In this document: positions 1 to 8,719 of the stretch, piece after piece
How the letters are laid out: every line of letters starts with the position of its first letter
How positions within the stretch are numbered: position 1 is the stretch's first letter
From: Tolypothrix brevis GSE-NOS-MK-07-07A
GTDB taxonomy: Bacteria; Cyanobacteriota; Cyanobacteriia; Cyanobacteriales; Nostocaceae
Length of the DNA stretch: 64,000 bases
Direction: 5' to 3'
Assembly: GCA_019358985.1 (NCBI GenBank)
Contig: JAHHIJ010000022.1
Span: 1 to 64,000 of the forward strand
Program-made: the position numbers and the translations under genes
The notes under the pieces: generated by a model
Databases searched by the model: none
The model's input: the letters and a program-made list of their open reading frames with translations, nothing else
Told to the model about the DNA's origin: nothing

Positions 1-39
1 CAACGATTCAAAGAAGTTTTTCAACAAGTTGGAGTTGTG

Positions 40-840
40 ATGAATGCAAATTCAGATCGATGGGATGATGCCGATTTTGGTGAAGTGCCGCACCAAATCG
101 AGGCATCGGGACAATCGACAATTTTCTACGACGATAGCGTAGAGCCGCCTGCACCCGATAAATACGCAACAATTCCAGATTACGAACAAGCCCATGCTCA
201 ATGGGTGATAAAAAATGAACCAGAGGAAAAAAATATGACATTTCAATTTTCTGCAACCAATGCTATAGCTGACCAAATCGCCCAATTACAACAACAATTA
301 AACCAACTTGTTGCATCTCTAAAGCCATTACAAGAGTGTCAGCAGAAAGCTGAGGAATTGCGATCGCAAGTCGCAGAATATGGCAACGAAATGGTAAACA
401 AGGGAATCCCCCAAATTGATATCATCCGATATGCTCAAGCGCTTTATAGTGCTGTTAGCGGAACAGAATTTATAGATAGCGGTAGTGACGCGTTGGCGGA
501 AGCCTTGTCGTCAGACATCGCTGCTCAAAATGAAGTTATTGCCAAATTGAAAAATGAAGCTGCAATCGCCCGAAATGAGGCAACGATGGCGTTAGCTTCC
601 GAGCGCGATAGGATGAGCATTGAAACCACAAGGCATTTTACGGAGGAAGAATTCCTCCGTAAAGATGCCTTGAAACTGACAGTATTAGTTGAAAGTGCGA
701 TCACCGAACGAGATAATGCGATCGCGTTATTAGAAAGAGTTCAGAATGAAAATGTCAGCCTTGTTGAAGCACTTCAGCAATTGGAGGCGCTCACAGAAGA
801 TGTCGAATCCCAACAAACAGACGCAGCCACCAGGGGATAG
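40..840 (+). CDS. Coiled-coil phage protein, possibly continuing from upstream
   Basis: I do not recognise a family. The frame is open to the left edge of the window, so the gene may start outside it. Inside the window ATG 40 has GGAG five bases upstream. A second in-frame ATG at 235 has a better site (GAGGA at 223-227), so a shorter product starting MTFQF is equally possible. The first ~65 residues are acidic and Pro/Asp-rich; the rest is Gln/Glu/Ala-rich and strongly predicted by eye as coiled coil. The stop lies in or beside the left end of an IS605-type element, so the native C-terminus may have been cut. Role unknown; the next gene along is the portal. Confidence 0.6.
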   Translation: MNANSDRWDDADFGEVPHQIEASGQSTIFYDDSVEPPAPDKYATIPDYEQAHAQWVIKNEPEEKNMTFQFSATNAIADQIAQLQQQLNQLVASLKPLQECQQKAEELRSQVAEYGNEMVNKGIPQIDIIRYAQALYSAVSGTEFIDSGSDALAEALSSDIAAQNEVIAKLKNEAAIARNEATMALASERDRMSIETTRHFTEEEFLRKDALKLTVLVESAITERDNAIALLERVQNENVSLVEALQQLEALTEDVESQQTDAATRG

Positions 841-917
841 CGGGAAGGATGGGAGCCGCGTCTCTTCAGAGCGCGGGGGAAATCCGACTCGTGCGAATTT
901 ATTCGCCTCCAATATTA

Positions 918-1322
918 TCAACCATGATGAGGATCGTTTATATACCGTTCTATAGTATCAGCAGCAACGTTTCCAGCGGTTGAAAAAAAATAGCTACTAG
1001 TCCAGAGTGATGGCAGTCTTTTTAATTCTGGAAATTCCTTTCTTAGATAATTCGATGAGCGTCCTTTAAATGCTTTAACTACTTGGAATATTGCATCAGT
1101 TGGATGAATCTCTATAAATAAATGAATATGGTCTGGCGCAACTTCTAATGCGCGAATATTCCAGCCTTTTTCAGTAGCTAATTCTGAAAATATCTCGAAA
1201 ATTCTATCCCTAATTTTTCCAACAAGTACTTTTTTTCTGCGTTTAGGTATCCAGACTAAATGAATCACGCTTAGTCCAATAGCATGATTATAATGTCGAT
1301 ATTCATAAGAGCTTTTTTTCAT
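918..1322 (-). CDS. tnpA: IS200/IS605 Y1 transposase TnpA
   Basis: Single-strand DNA transposase of the HUH Y1 class, which cuts and rejoins the hairpin ends of the element. At 134 residues it has normal family length. The HUH metal-binding motif is visible as H65-I-H67 in DHIHLF, and the candidate catalytic tyrosine is Y127 in ERYI. N-terminal segment LSVIHLVWIPKRRKKVL is typical of the family. It is divergent from tnpB. No frameshift or missing key residue, so it appears functional. Confidence 0.92.
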   Translation of the reverse strand: MKKSSYEYRHYNHAIGLSVIHLVWIPKRRKKVLVGKIRDRIFEIFSELATEKGWNIRALEVAPDHIHLFIEIHPTDAIFQVVKAFKGRSSNYLRKEFPELKRLPSLWTSSYFFSTAGNVAADTIERYINDPHHG

Positions 1323-1397
1323 AGGATTAGGGCTTGACTTGCTTTTGATTGTAGATTAGTATACTGATATCGTCAATCCTGTCAACAAAATCAACCC

Positions 1398-2903
1398 GTG
1401 CAAATACGCTGGAAGTTCAAGCTACAACCAAATATTGGGCAGCAAGCCCTAATGTCTGAGTGGCTTGTTACTTTACGGAAACACAGAAATTATTGTTTAG
1501 CAGAACGTCAACACGGTTTTGAAACCAATAATCAGAAATCAGACGAGCTAGTGATGTACCAGTACGGTGCATTCTCAGATTTAGATACTCGACTTGAATA
1601 CGGTTCTTATTGCCCTTTAACTTGCCCTATTGTTAAGCATGGGGTGATGTCTGCTGAGTTAACAAAAAACAGCAAGAAACATGGTTTAGCCTGGGGGAGC
1701 GCGGCTGACATTCAAAGTAAAAGAACAACTGAATTGCGCTCAGAGTCTGAATGGTATAGTCGGGTTAACTCAGATGTTTTGCAAGGTAATTTGGCTAAAC
1801 TAGATACTGCTTATAATGGATTCTTTCAGCATAAAAGAGGGTTTCCAGCATTTCGCAAAGCAGCTAATTTTAAAACCTTTCAATTTAAGCCAGGACAAGT
1901 AAAGCTAACCGTTAATCGAACATCTAACAAGAAGCGATGCTATTCTCATGCCTACTTCCCATGTCTGGGTAATATGCGTTACTTAGATAGTCGAACTATT
2001 CCGATTGACGCTGAGATTAGAACAGTCACGGTAATTAAAGAAGCTGACGGATGGTACATGAGTGTATTGCTCAACCTACCAGAATCATTGCCTGATGTGT
2101 CAGATATTGAAACCGTATCCTCAGCAGTAGGTATTGATGTAGGGATTAACAAGTTAATTTCGCTCACTGATGGTTCGTTTATTGAAAATCCCAAGTTCGC
2201 AACTAATAAGAAAATTCGTCGTCAACTAAGAATTAGACAGCGCAGAGTTAATCGTAAAGTCAAGGGTTCTAAGAATCGCAAGAAAGCTGGTATAACAGTC
2301 GCTAAACTGCATAAAAAGATTGCTGACAAGCGAAATGCTCATCAATGGAAAGCAGCCAATAAAGTTGTTAGTACTGCTGCGGCGATTGTTCAAGAGGATC
2401 TAAATGTTAAAGCCATGAAGTCCCGGTGTAAGCCCAAGAGGGGGAAAGGACGATTCATGGCTAATGGACAATCTGCAAAGCGCGGATTAAACCGATCTAT
2501 TTCTGATGCTAGTTGGGGCGAATTATTTTCCAAGATAGCTTGGTTAGCGTTGAAATCTGGTAAGCCGGTATCCATAGTCAACCCTAAGTTCACTTCTCAG
2601 GAATGTTCAAGTTGCCATCATGTAAGCTCTTCTAATAGAGATGGTGAGAAATTCATTTGTGAAAACTGCGGTCATATTGATCATGCCGACACTCAAGCTT
2701 CTCGAACGATTTTGGGTAGAGCTAATTTAAAATTTGTCAGTACAAGACATAAAAACCTACCTGCGGACTGCGGGGAAGTCACGCTTGTCAGAGATGATTC
2801 TGCCGAATTCGGCAAACAGAATCAGGGCAAGAACCGTACATCTAAGGTAGTACCTGAAAAACGGATATTAATTGAGCCGTTGCAATTGCAATTGTTTGAT
2901 TAA
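1398..2903 (+). CDS. tnpB: TnpB RNA-guided nuclease of IS605 type
   Basis: TnpB-family protein, ancestor of Cas12, an omega-RNA-guided DNA nuclease that helps keep the element in place. The RuvC acidic residues are visible: D247 in GIDVGIN, E333 in VQEDLNVKAMKSR and D431 in DHADTQASR. A four-cysteine zinc ribbon begins at C403 (CSSCHHV) and closes with CENCGH. At 501 residues it is longer than the usual ~400, with a C-terminal tail after the ribbon. Translation starts at GTG 1398. All catalytic residues are present, so it is probably active. Confidence 0.9.
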   Translation: MQIRWKFKLQPNIGQQALMSEWLVTLRKHRNYCLAERQHGFETNNQKSDELVMYQYGAFSDLDTRLEYGSYCPLTCPIVKHGVMSAELTKNSKKHGLAWGSAADIQSKRTTELRSESEWYSRVNSDVLQGNLAKLDTAYNGFFQHKRGFPAFRKAANFKTFQFKPGQVKLTVNRTSNKKRCYSHAYFPCLGNMRYLDSRTIPIDAEIRTVTVIKEADGWYMSVLLNLPESLPDVSDIETVSSAVGIDVGINKLISLTDGSFIENPKFATNKKIRRQLRIRQRRVNRKVKGSKNRKKAGITVAKLHKKIADKRNAHQWKAANKVVSTAAAIVQEDLNVKAMKSRCKPKRGKGRFMANGQSAKRGLNRSISDASWGELFSKIAWLALKSGKPVSIVNPKFTSQECSSCHHVSSSNRDGEKFICENCGHIDHADTQASRTILGRANLKFVSTRHKNLPADCGEVTLVRDDSAEFGKQNQGKNRTSKVVPEKRILIEPLQLQLFD

Positions 2904-2937
2904 GAATCCCCGTTCCCTTTAGGGCGGGGAGTGTCAA
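2700..2937 (+). ncRNA. Predicted omega-RNA (reRNA) region at the tnpB 3' end
   Basis: In IS605 elements the guide RNA comes from the end of tnpB and the right end, with the guide read from flanking DNA. Here the last ~200 bases of tnpB plus the right-end hairpin at 2907-2930 occupy that place. The boundaries are inferred from this architecture, not from a covariance model. The guide would start just past the right end, at about 2937. Confidence 0.35.
2907..2930 (+). repeat. Right-end hairpin of the IS605 element
   Basis: Stem TCCCCG pairs with CGGGGA, and inner CCCT pairs with AGGG, with a TT bulge. It starts four bases after the tnpB stop codon, as expected for the TnpA recognition hairpin. 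Confidence 0.7.
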
Positions 2938-3034
2938 GGGACTTGATGTGGCTAATAAATCGGGGGACATTGTGATGAAGGAGTGTACGCATTTGTTCGC
3001 TGCTCATCTTCGCGCCTGGGAACTTTATAAATAA
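2938..3034 (+). pseudogene. 3' remnant of a phage gene cut by the IS605 element
   Basis: Directly after the IS right end a frame reads through to TAA 3032-3034, ending KECTHLFAAHLRAWELYK. It has no good start of its own (GTG 2972 and ATG 2975 would leave ~20 residues) and stops one base before the portal ATG, the spacing of adjacent phage genes. I infer that it is the C-terminus of a gene whose upstream part is now left of the element. The family is not recognised. Confidence 0.45.
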
Positions 3035-3035
3035 A

Positions 3036-4517
3036 ATGCCCACTCTCCAGTCCCTCAAGCGTTGCCACTCGGAACATCAAAATTACTGCGATTATTGGGG
3101 GTTGCTCACGGCTACCGTTGAGGGCGGGGATGCGATGACTGATGCAATGAAACGCAAGCTGTTGCCTAACCCAGATGGTAGACCCGAAGCGGTGATGAAA
3201 GAACGGGTAAAATTAGCTACCTATTGTAATAAAATCGCTCCGATACTTTCACGGTTTAACTCGGAACTCTTCAAAAACCCCGCCACACCGACCGGGAGTG
3301 ATGACCCTTTTTGGAGTGAGCAGTTTTTCAGTGGCGGTGCATTACTTGATGGTGACGACGACGGACGGGCTAGTTTTAACACCTTCCTGATGCAAGCGAT
3401 GATGATGGGGCTGACCACCGGGAAGGCAGTAGCTCAGATTGATACAAAAAGGGCAATCGGCGCTGTCAGCAAGGCACAGCAACGAGAATCCGGCGAACTT
3501 AACCCCTATGTTATTCTGCATCCGAGGTCAGCATTGTGGGATTGGGATAGCGGGAGGGATGGATTTGATTTTGTCAAGTTACATCAATTTCGATTGGTGC
3601 GATCAGGATGGGAGGCTACACCCACGCCGGAACACGTTTTCACAATCTATTACCGTGAAAATGGTGCAGTGTTCACATCTAAATATGTAGTGAGAAAGAT
3701 TGAGCGCGATTCTAAACCGCCACTTCCACAACCTTTCATTAGCTCGGTAACAGACCGCGATATATCTATAGAAGCAATTATAGAAGGGCAGCCGATATTT
3801 AATGTGGGGGGTAAATTTGAGTTTCCAATTGTGACTTTGACTTTACCCAAAGCACTGTGGATGGCTGCACAGTTGTTTGATTGTCAAAAAAGCTACTTCA
3901 CCCAAACAGCAGCGCTTGAATACGCCCTGTACTCCAACAACTTTGCAATGCCGGTGATAACTGGGGTGGATGACGATGAAGACCCATTGGGGGGACGGTT
4001 GATGGGGGACGGGTATTATTTGACTTTGAAAACTGGACAAGGGATAACCACATTTGAACGTAGTGGTGCAAGTATTCAAACTGCTATAGCTTACCGCGCC
4101 GAAGTAAAACGCGATATATATGACGTGCTGCAACAAATAGCGATGAGTGCTAGTGATGGGGCTTCAATTATTGCTCGTAGTGGTGAATCGAAATCCGAAG
4201 ACAGAAGACCTGAAGAGATTTTATTAGAACGCTACGGGCAAATTGTGAAGGAATTTCTTGTACAGGTGCTTAAGCCTGCCGCTATAGCACGGGGTGAAAT
4301 AGTGGATTGGGCGGTCACTGGATACGACGATTTTTTGGGGTTTAATATCACTGATTTGCTCACCGATATGGAGGGGATAGAGAAAGCTGCTATTCCATCA
4401 CCCACATTTAAAAAGGAAATTCAAAAGCACTTTGTTAAACGTGCAGCTAGGGTGTACGACCTCGATCAAAATGCAGTGGAGCGAAGTCTTGAAGAAATTG
4501 ATGGTATTGAGGTTTGA
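3036..4517 (+). CDS. Phage portal protein (DUF4055-like)
   Basis: The portal forms the dodecameric ring at the capsid vertex through which DNA is packaged and to which the tail attaches. At 493 residues it has typical portal length. The opening looks like DUF4055 portal proteins: an N-terminal helical region with RVKLATYCNKIAPILSRF, then a FFSGGALLDGDDDG stretch. A mixed alpha/beta wing and a helical C-terminal region with YGQIVKEFLVQVLKP follow. It starts one base after a disrupted upstream ORF. Unusually for phage, the terminase lies 12 kb away on the other strand. Confidence 0.75.
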   Translation: MPTLQSLKRCHSEHQNYCDYWGLLTATVEGGDAMTDAMKRKLLPNPDGRPEAVMKERVKLATYCNKIAPILSRFNSELFKNPATPTGSDDPFWSEQFFSGGALLDGDDDGRASFNTFLMQAMMMGLTTGKAVAQIDTKRAIGAVSKAQQRESGELNPYVILHPRSALWDWDSGRDGFDFVKLHQFRLVRSGWEATPTPEHVFTIYYRENGAVFTSKYVVRKIERDSKPPLPQPFISSVTDRDISIEAIIEGQPIFNVGGKFEFPIVTLTLPKALWMAAQLFDCQKSYFTQTAALEYALYSNNFAMPVITGVDDDEDPLGGRLMGDGYYLTLKTGQGITTFERSGASIQTAIAYRAEVKRDIYDVLQQIAMSASDGASIIARSGESKSEDRRPEEILLERYGQIVKEFLVQVLKPAAIARGEIVDWAVTGYDDFLGFNITDLLTDMEGIEKAAIPSPTFKKEIQKHFVKRAARVYDLDQNAVERSLEEIDGIEV

Positions 4518-4532
4518 AGCGTTACTATTCCT

Positions 4533-4554
4533 CGTCCATCTTCTTAGATGGGCG
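4533..4554. terminator. Hairpin between convergent genes
   Basis: CGTCCATC pairs with GATGGGCG (one G-T pair) across a six-base loop. It sits between the ends of the portal gene and the convergent gene at 4562. No long T-run, so termination activity is inferred from position. Confidence 0.4.
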
Positions 4555-4561
4555 GGGTAGT

Positions 4562-4885
4562 TCATACATCAATTGCATCAGGTAAATAATTTGCCTTGAC
4601 GAAATTATAAAATAGTTCCAACCCAGTGCCATAAAATAAATTAGTCATCGGGTTCGTTGAATCTTCCGCAAGCGTCGGCATTTCCATTTCGTAGGCAAAG
4701 TTTCTAATCGCTTGCCCGTCAATCATTGCTTGACTTGCCCACAAAGAAAGTCGAAAGTAAATTGTTGAGCCATCTCTCCAAAGTGCTTCTGTTACACGCA
4801 AATATCCATCAACGATAGTGATACTACCGGATGGATTTTCTTCACTGATTGGGACTTCCCAAGTAACGGTTGCTTGAATAGACAT
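4562..4885 (-). CDS. Small phage protein downstream of a virion protein
   Basis: 107 residues from ATG 4885, whose A is shared with the TAA stop of the upstream gene (TAATG overlap), which decides the start over a longer open frame. Sequence is beta-rich (TVTWEVPISEENPSGSITIV). No recognised domain. Translational coupling to the upstream virion-like gene suggests a tail-fibre accessory or a minor virion protein; this is inference. Confidence 0.6.
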   Translation of the reverse strand: MSIQATVTWEVPISEENPSGSITIVDGYLRVTEALWRDGSTIYFRLSLWASQAMIDGQAIRNFAYEMEMPTLAEDSTNPMTNLFYGTGLELFYNFVKANYLPDAIDV

Positions 4886-6360
4886 TATGGTGTTGCTCCT
4901 GCAATAATCGATATTGTTGGTGTACTCGTTCCTGTAAGGACTGTCAAGTTTGCCCTGACATAAAGGAAACATTTTGAAACAATAAATACTGCACTGCTAT
5001 TTGTGGGGTCGGTTAAGGTAGCAAGGTTATACCAATTTACACCACTGCTCGTCATGCTCCCCTCTATCGCGCAGCTAATTGTGGAAACCGTTCCGCCAGA
5101 AATAATTAATTGTGCTGTGAGATTGGAATAAGTGCTGTATAAATTATTGCTTGCTCCTGCACCTATTGCGGTAACTCCGGTTAGCAGATTTAAGTTTGCA
5201 GTTCCCGGTGCAACCAAGCTTCTACCTAAACCGGGAGCAGCATTACCAGCACTTCTGCGTCTATCCCAAGTAGCACCGTTATACGCATATCCTGCGGCGA
5301 TCGCTGCTGGGGAAGTAGGCAAAGTTAAAGATTCATTAAGTGCAACTGCTCCACTAAATTCTGTATCAACAGTATTTGAAGAGAGTGTTACAGATTGAGG
5401 ACTGAAAAACGTTACCGTCTGAACTGGCAGTGAAGATGGGGCATTGTTGCTACATTGAACAATTGCGGCTACAGTCCCCGAAGTGTAGCCAGTGACGCGA
5501 ACTCTAAAAAACCTTCCCTGCTTGGGAATCTGATATAAAGTGTTGAGGGTGATACTACTAAAAGCAATGGCGTTACCGTTGATCATGTAGTAGCCACCAT
5601 TCGTAAAGGTGATGCCATCGTTAGAAAACTGAACTTGAATGCCTGCACTCCAAGCTCCAGTCAATTGCAAAGTTATCCAACTAAAATCACTAACATCTAC
5701 AGATGCAATCACATCTGTGTTTATTGCATTGGCACTACCAGATAGATTAAGAATTGCACCAACAGTATTTGTTTTGATGCGATCGCTTACAAGGGCAGAA
5801 GGTAACTTTGCATTTACAGCAGCAATTGTCGTTTCTGTAGCAACAGCTCCAATTGTTCCTAAGTTTGCAGTAACAGCACCAGATATGGGTTGAGTCACAC
5901 CACTGCCATCAATTTTAAGGCGATCGCTGACAAGTGCAGAAGGCAACTTATTACTTATTGCAGATAAAGCAATATCTAATTTTACAGATAATAATCTTTT
6001 GACAAAAGCAAGGAAACTAAAAGTTCCAGTGTCGGTTGTCGCTGCTGTATCCGTCGTACTTCCAAAGTTTGTAGAAAATGCCCCGTCACTAGAAAGCGTT
6101 ACCGGGATTGATTGCGCCGCCGTTTTTGCTCCTAAAGTATTGGTGCGATCGCTTATTAATTGCTTTACCTCATCTTGTTTACTTCCAGTAGCCGGGTCGC
6201 TCGTCGTTTTACTATCAATCGAAGTTAACTTTGCTATCTCTTCTTGCTGATTAGCAGCACTGGCATCTCCACCGCCACCACTGCCCCCACCCCCAGAAAC
6301 CGGAAGCGGATTATCGGAAGTGAATTCCTTTCTAATGGCTTTTGCAATATCACTGGACAT
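4885..6360 (-). CDS. Virion structural protein, Ser/Thr/Ala-rich
   Basis: 491 residues with the low-complexity Ser/Thr/Ala/Gly make-up of phage tail-surface proteins. A glycine linker (SGGGGSGGGGD) follows the first ~22 residues. The phrase KLPSALVSDR occurs twice, about 50 residues apart, marking an internal repeat. The second half has beta-sandwich character (WITLQLTGAWSAGIQVQFS). A related composition is seen in the gene at 37186. The leader contains the pyrimidine-rich repeat found before other structural genes here. Exact virion position unknown. Confidence 0.65.
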   Translation of the reverse strand: MSSDIAKAIRKEFTSDNPLPVSGGGGSGGGGDASAANQQEEIAKLTSIDSKTTSDPATGSKQDEVKQLISDRTNTLGAKTAAQSIPVTLSSDGAFSTNFGSTTDTAATTDTGTFSFLAFVKRLLSVKLDIALSAISNKLPSALVSDRLKIDGSGVTQPISGAVTANLGTIGAVATETTIAAVNAKLPSALVSDRIKTNTVGAILNLSGSANAINTDVIASVDVSDFSWITLQLTGAWSAGIQVQFSNDGITFTNGGYYMINGNAIAFSSITLNTLYQIPKQGRFFRVRVTGYTSGTVAAIVQCSNNAPSSLPVQTVTFFSPQSVTLSSNTVDTEFSGAVALNESLTLPTSPAAIAAGYAYNGATWDRRRSAGNAAPGLGRSLVAPGTANLNLLTGVTAIGAGASNNLYSTYSNLTAQLIISGGTVSTISCAIEGSMTSSGVNWYNLATLTDPTNSSAVFIVSKCFLYVRANLTVLTGTSTPTISIIAGATP

Positions 6361-6380
6361 AATTTTATATATTAAGTTAC

Positions 6381-6452
6381 GAAGGAAGAAGTTCGTAGGA
6401 AGGAGGAAGAGGGATGAGTAACAAAGAAGTTTTCTAACCTTTCTTCCTTATT
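6381..6452. repeat. GAAGGAAGAA-type repeat, leader of the virion protein gene
   Basis: Purine-rich on plus at 6381-6412, including the 15-mer GAAGTTCGTAGGAAG at 6388-6402 that recurs at 41706-41720 and, inverted, at 43568-43582. A pyrimidine stretch (CCTTTCTTCCTTATT) follows near 6438-6452, so the unit can fold. Relative to the minus-strand gene starting at 6360 the sense strand is pyrimidine-rich next to the start codon. Confidence 0.7.
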
Positions 6453-6466
6453 GTTATTATGCCCAG

Positions 6467-6493
6467 TAAAAAACCCTCGGTTGATTGAGGGTT
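6467..6493 (-). terminator. Intrinsic terminator of the exonuclease operon
   Basis: On the minus strand AACCCTC and GAGGGTT form a stem with an eight-base loop, followed by a six-T run. It lies 22 bases past the end of the exonuclease gene at 6515. Confidence 0.75.
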
Positions 6494-6514
6494 GGCAGCG
6501 TCATGTATGTAACT

Positions 6515-7270
6515 TTAAAATGGCACGTCTGGGTCATCGTCGCCATCATTAGCTTTTTTCAAAGGTTTGTTATCACACGTCCAGTAGAAGGTTGGTAGTT
6601 TGATATCGAGTTTTAGAATACGTTTGCCTTTCCACCGCAATTCAAGTAATCCTACTTTGTCCCACTTGCAAAATATTTGCACCGGTGGAAACTGTCGGTA
6701 GGGCGTTTCTGGTGGTTTGTAGTTGCTGCGTTCCCCCATGTGAAGCAGCAATTTGTACACAGCTTTACAATCAGCTAGTGCGCGGTGTTCTCCGCCTCCG
6801 GGTAGTTTCTGCCACCTGTAATTACCGTAATAATCATTCCACGCGCCGTAGTATTGGGCGTACCAAAGCATTGCACACTCGGAATAGAATTTGATTGGTT
6901 CCAAGTTGTGCAGTTGGCAGCAGTAACGGATGATGTTGCAGTCGAAGGCTTCGTTGTAAATTATGACTTTTTTACCCTCAATCAGTTGTTTCAATTTAGG
7001 GTAAATATCGGGGAATGTGGGAGCATTCGCTACCATTTCATCGGTTATTTTGTGGATATAAGTTGACGATGAGGGTATTGGAATTGTGGGCTTTACGAGT
7101 GTGTTTAACAAGGGCTGTCCCCACTGTGTCATCACGCAAATGTCCACTATCTCAGCATCGCCTAGTCCAGTGGTTTCTGTGTCGAGGATGAAGAATCTCT
7201 GGCTGTGTAAGAGATTGTATGCCCAGCTTTGTGCTTCTTGCTTGTCTTCTTTATCGTGGTATTCTGTCAT
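6515..7270 (-). CDS. DnaQ-like 3'-5' exonuclease
   Basis: DEDDh-family exonuclease, related to the proofreading subunit of DNA polymerase III and to RNase T. Exo I motif is FILDTETTGLG near the N-terminus, the exo II region includes IIYNEAFDCNII, and exo III is EHRALADCKAVYKLL. A C-terminal extension of ~90 residues ends in an acidic tail (NDGDDDPDVPF). ATG 7270 overlaps the upstream stop as ATGA; ATG 7282 is an alternative. Likely acts in phage DNA replication or recombination with the annealing protein upstream. Confidence 0.85.
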   Translation of the reverse strand: MTEYHDKEDKQEAQSWAYNLLHSQRFFILDTETTGLGDAEIVDICVMTQWGQPLLNTLVKPTIPIPSSSTYIHKITDEMVANAPTFPDIYPKLKQLIEGKKVIIYNEAFDCNIIRYCCQLHNLEPIKFYSECAMLWYAQYYGAWNDYYGNYRWQKLPGGGEHRALADCKAVYKLLLHMGERSNYKPPETPYRQFPPVQIFCKWDKVGLLELRWKGKRILKLDIKLPTFYWTCDNKPLKKANDGDDDPDVPF

Positions 7271-7533
7271 TTTTCTTGGCATAATAAACAAGTTTGTCCG
7301 TTTGGGTGATATTTGCACTTTCGGTTCTTGGGAACCTTGTACAAATTCAATCGTAGCAACGCTTTTTTACGTTCCTCTAACCATATTTTATATGGCGTGT
7401 ATTCACGACTACCAAAGGGGTAAGCTGCGTCAATTAGTGTTTTTAAGTTAGCGCCGGGTGGTGCTGATTTGATGGCATTATTGATGGCTTCAACACTCAA
7501 AGAACGCCAAATGCTAGGCTTAAATCTGCTCAT
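7267..7533 (-). CDS. Small hypothetical protein with C-terminal Cys cluster
   Basis: 88 residues, overlapping the exonuclease start by four bases (ATGA). The middle reads AAYPFGSREYTPYKIWLEER, and the C-terminus has a Cys/His cluster (CKYHPNGQTCLLC) that could bind zinc. I do not recognise a named family. Co-translation with the exonuclease suggests a role in phage DNA metabolism. Confidence 0.6.
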   Translation of the reverse strand: MSRFKPSIWRSLSVEAINNAIKSAPPGANLKTLIDAAYPFGSREYTPYKIWLEERKKALLRLNLYKVPKNRKCKYHPNGQTCLLCQEK

Positions 7534-7840
7534 TTATGTTCGTCTCCAAACGACTTAAACATTGTCGAAACATTTCCAAATTAAAGTTTAGAACCATTAT
7601 CAAGAGGGTGCCGTGACTAGGGTAACGGCACCCTCTTGCTAGGTAATCTGGTCAATACGGCTTGCTTGATTTCTCATGCAAGCCCCGTCTATGAGTGAGC
7701 GGGGTTATTGACGAAAATCTTCGGAATTTAATTCTTGAAAACCGGGGTCGTAATTCTCTGTGTATTGCATGTGTTATAGGGAGTTGACCAGCCCCGTTGG
7801 GGCTAAACCTGCAACCCTTCTTCATGACACTCCCTGCTGT
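7534..7840. other. Gene-poor stretch with three hairpins
   Basis: Contains a strong 14-bp inverted repeat at 7601-7638 (arms CAAGAGGGTGCCGT and ACGGCACCCTCTTG), a CCCCG/CGGGG stem at about 7684-7703 and an AGCCCC-GTT-GGGGCT stem at about 7791-7806. A 21-codon ORF on minus at 7705-7770 (begins MQYTENYDPGFQ) is possible but has no ribosome site. The hairpins may separate the annealing-protein gene from the exonuclease pair. Confidence 0.55.
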
Positions 7841-8644
7841 TTAAACTACTTGAATTAATTCGCAGTTTCTAGATTTCAAATAATCTAGAAACTGTGCAAG
7901 TTGTTCATCCTTTAAAAACTGTCTTGAGCGCACATGGAATAATTCAAATAATATACCTTTAGCCGCATCAATTGCAATATTTTTGTGTTTGATAATTGAT
8001 TCAATCTCGGCATTTAACAGATTGCGGTCGTAGGCATTTGTTGAAATTGTTGGCTCGATTTCGATTCTTTTTTCTACTAACTTTGGCTGTTGAATAATTT
8101 CTACGTTTACTGCATTCCCCTCTTCATCAACTTGAGCGCCCATTTCTTCTAGGGTGTAGACGCAAACTCCCAGCAATACATCTGGGCAGTACCACCGCAC
8201 ACCATTAGAAAGTGCGCGAGAAAACAACATGTTGCGGGGAAATTTACGCCAGTTATCACCGTTAGCAACACCCGCTTTTTGAGCATCTTCTAGAGAAAAG
8301 GACGATTCACCAATCACTTCACCATTCTCATAAAAAACAACGGTGCAAACTTTTCCATCATGAGTTGTGATGCGGTAATTGTATTTACCGCTGCGCTTAA
8401 CCGCAGCCGCCATTAAATTAGCACCAATAGTAGGCTTACCTTTGATGATGTGAATGCCCGTCATTGAAGCAACCGCACCAAAGCCCATTTCCAAGCCTGC
8501 CAACACTTTTACGCCAGCTTGAGCTGCTTCTTTGCTATCAGTGAAATAGCCAGACTTAGAAAGCATCACAGATAGTCTGCTTAAGTCTTCCATCGATTTG
8601 ATTTGCAAAGTTCCAGTTACATTTTGCGGGATTAAATTACTCAT
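7841..8644 (-). CDS. RecT-like single-strand annealing protein (probable)
   Basis: 267 residues. The core has the pattern of a phage family often labelled RecT-like: SKSGYFTDSKEAAQAGVK, then GLEMGFGAVASMTGIHIIKG, ANLMAAAVKRSGKYNYRI, FPRNMLFSRALSNGVRW and CPDVLLGVCVYTLEEM. Such proteins anneal single strands during phage recombination. ATG 8644 has GGATGAAAC upstream; a TTG at 8656 is a weaker start. It is co-directional with the ASCH/SWIM gene and the exonuclease, matching an exonuclease plus annealing-protein pair. The family assignment is from memory of these motifs. Confidence 0.65.
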   Translation of the reverse strand: MSNLIPQNVTGTLQIKSMEDLSRLSVMLSKSGYFTDSKEAAQAGVKVLAGLEMGFGAVASMTGIHIIKGKPTIGANLMAAAVKRSGKYNYRITTHDGKVCTVVFYENGEVIGESSFSLEDAQKAGVANGDNWRKFPRNMLFSRALSNGVRWYCPDVLLGVCVYTLEEMGAQVDEEGNAVNVEIIQQPKLVEKRIEIEPTISTNAYDRNLLNAEIESIIKHKNIAIDAAKGILFELFHVRSRQFLKDEQLAQFLDYLKSRNCELIQVV

Positions 8645-8719
8645 TGTTTCATCCAAATTTTGAGTTTGATTTTACAAAAATTTAATGAGGTGCGGTCAAA
8701 AAGTGACCGCACCTTAACT

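Larger units (their letters stand above)
836..2937. mobile_element. IS200/IS605-family element (IS605-like, divergent tnpA and tnpB)
   Basis: A Y1 transposase gene (minus) and a tnpB gene (plus) are divergent with 75 bp between them, the classic IS605 layout. The ends carry imperfect hairpins rather than inverted repeats: a left-end hairpin at about 856-876 (CCGCG ... GCGCGG) and a right-end hairpin at 2907-2930. Exact ends are estimated, because these elements make no target duplication. Both ORFs look intact, so the element may be active. It sits between a coiled-coil ORF and a short coding remnant directly before the portal gene. Confidence 0.85.

Noticed and set aside
2907-2930. IS605 right-end hairpin as a terminator of tnpB
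   Set aside because: No T-run follows, and its place fits the TnpA recognition hairpin.
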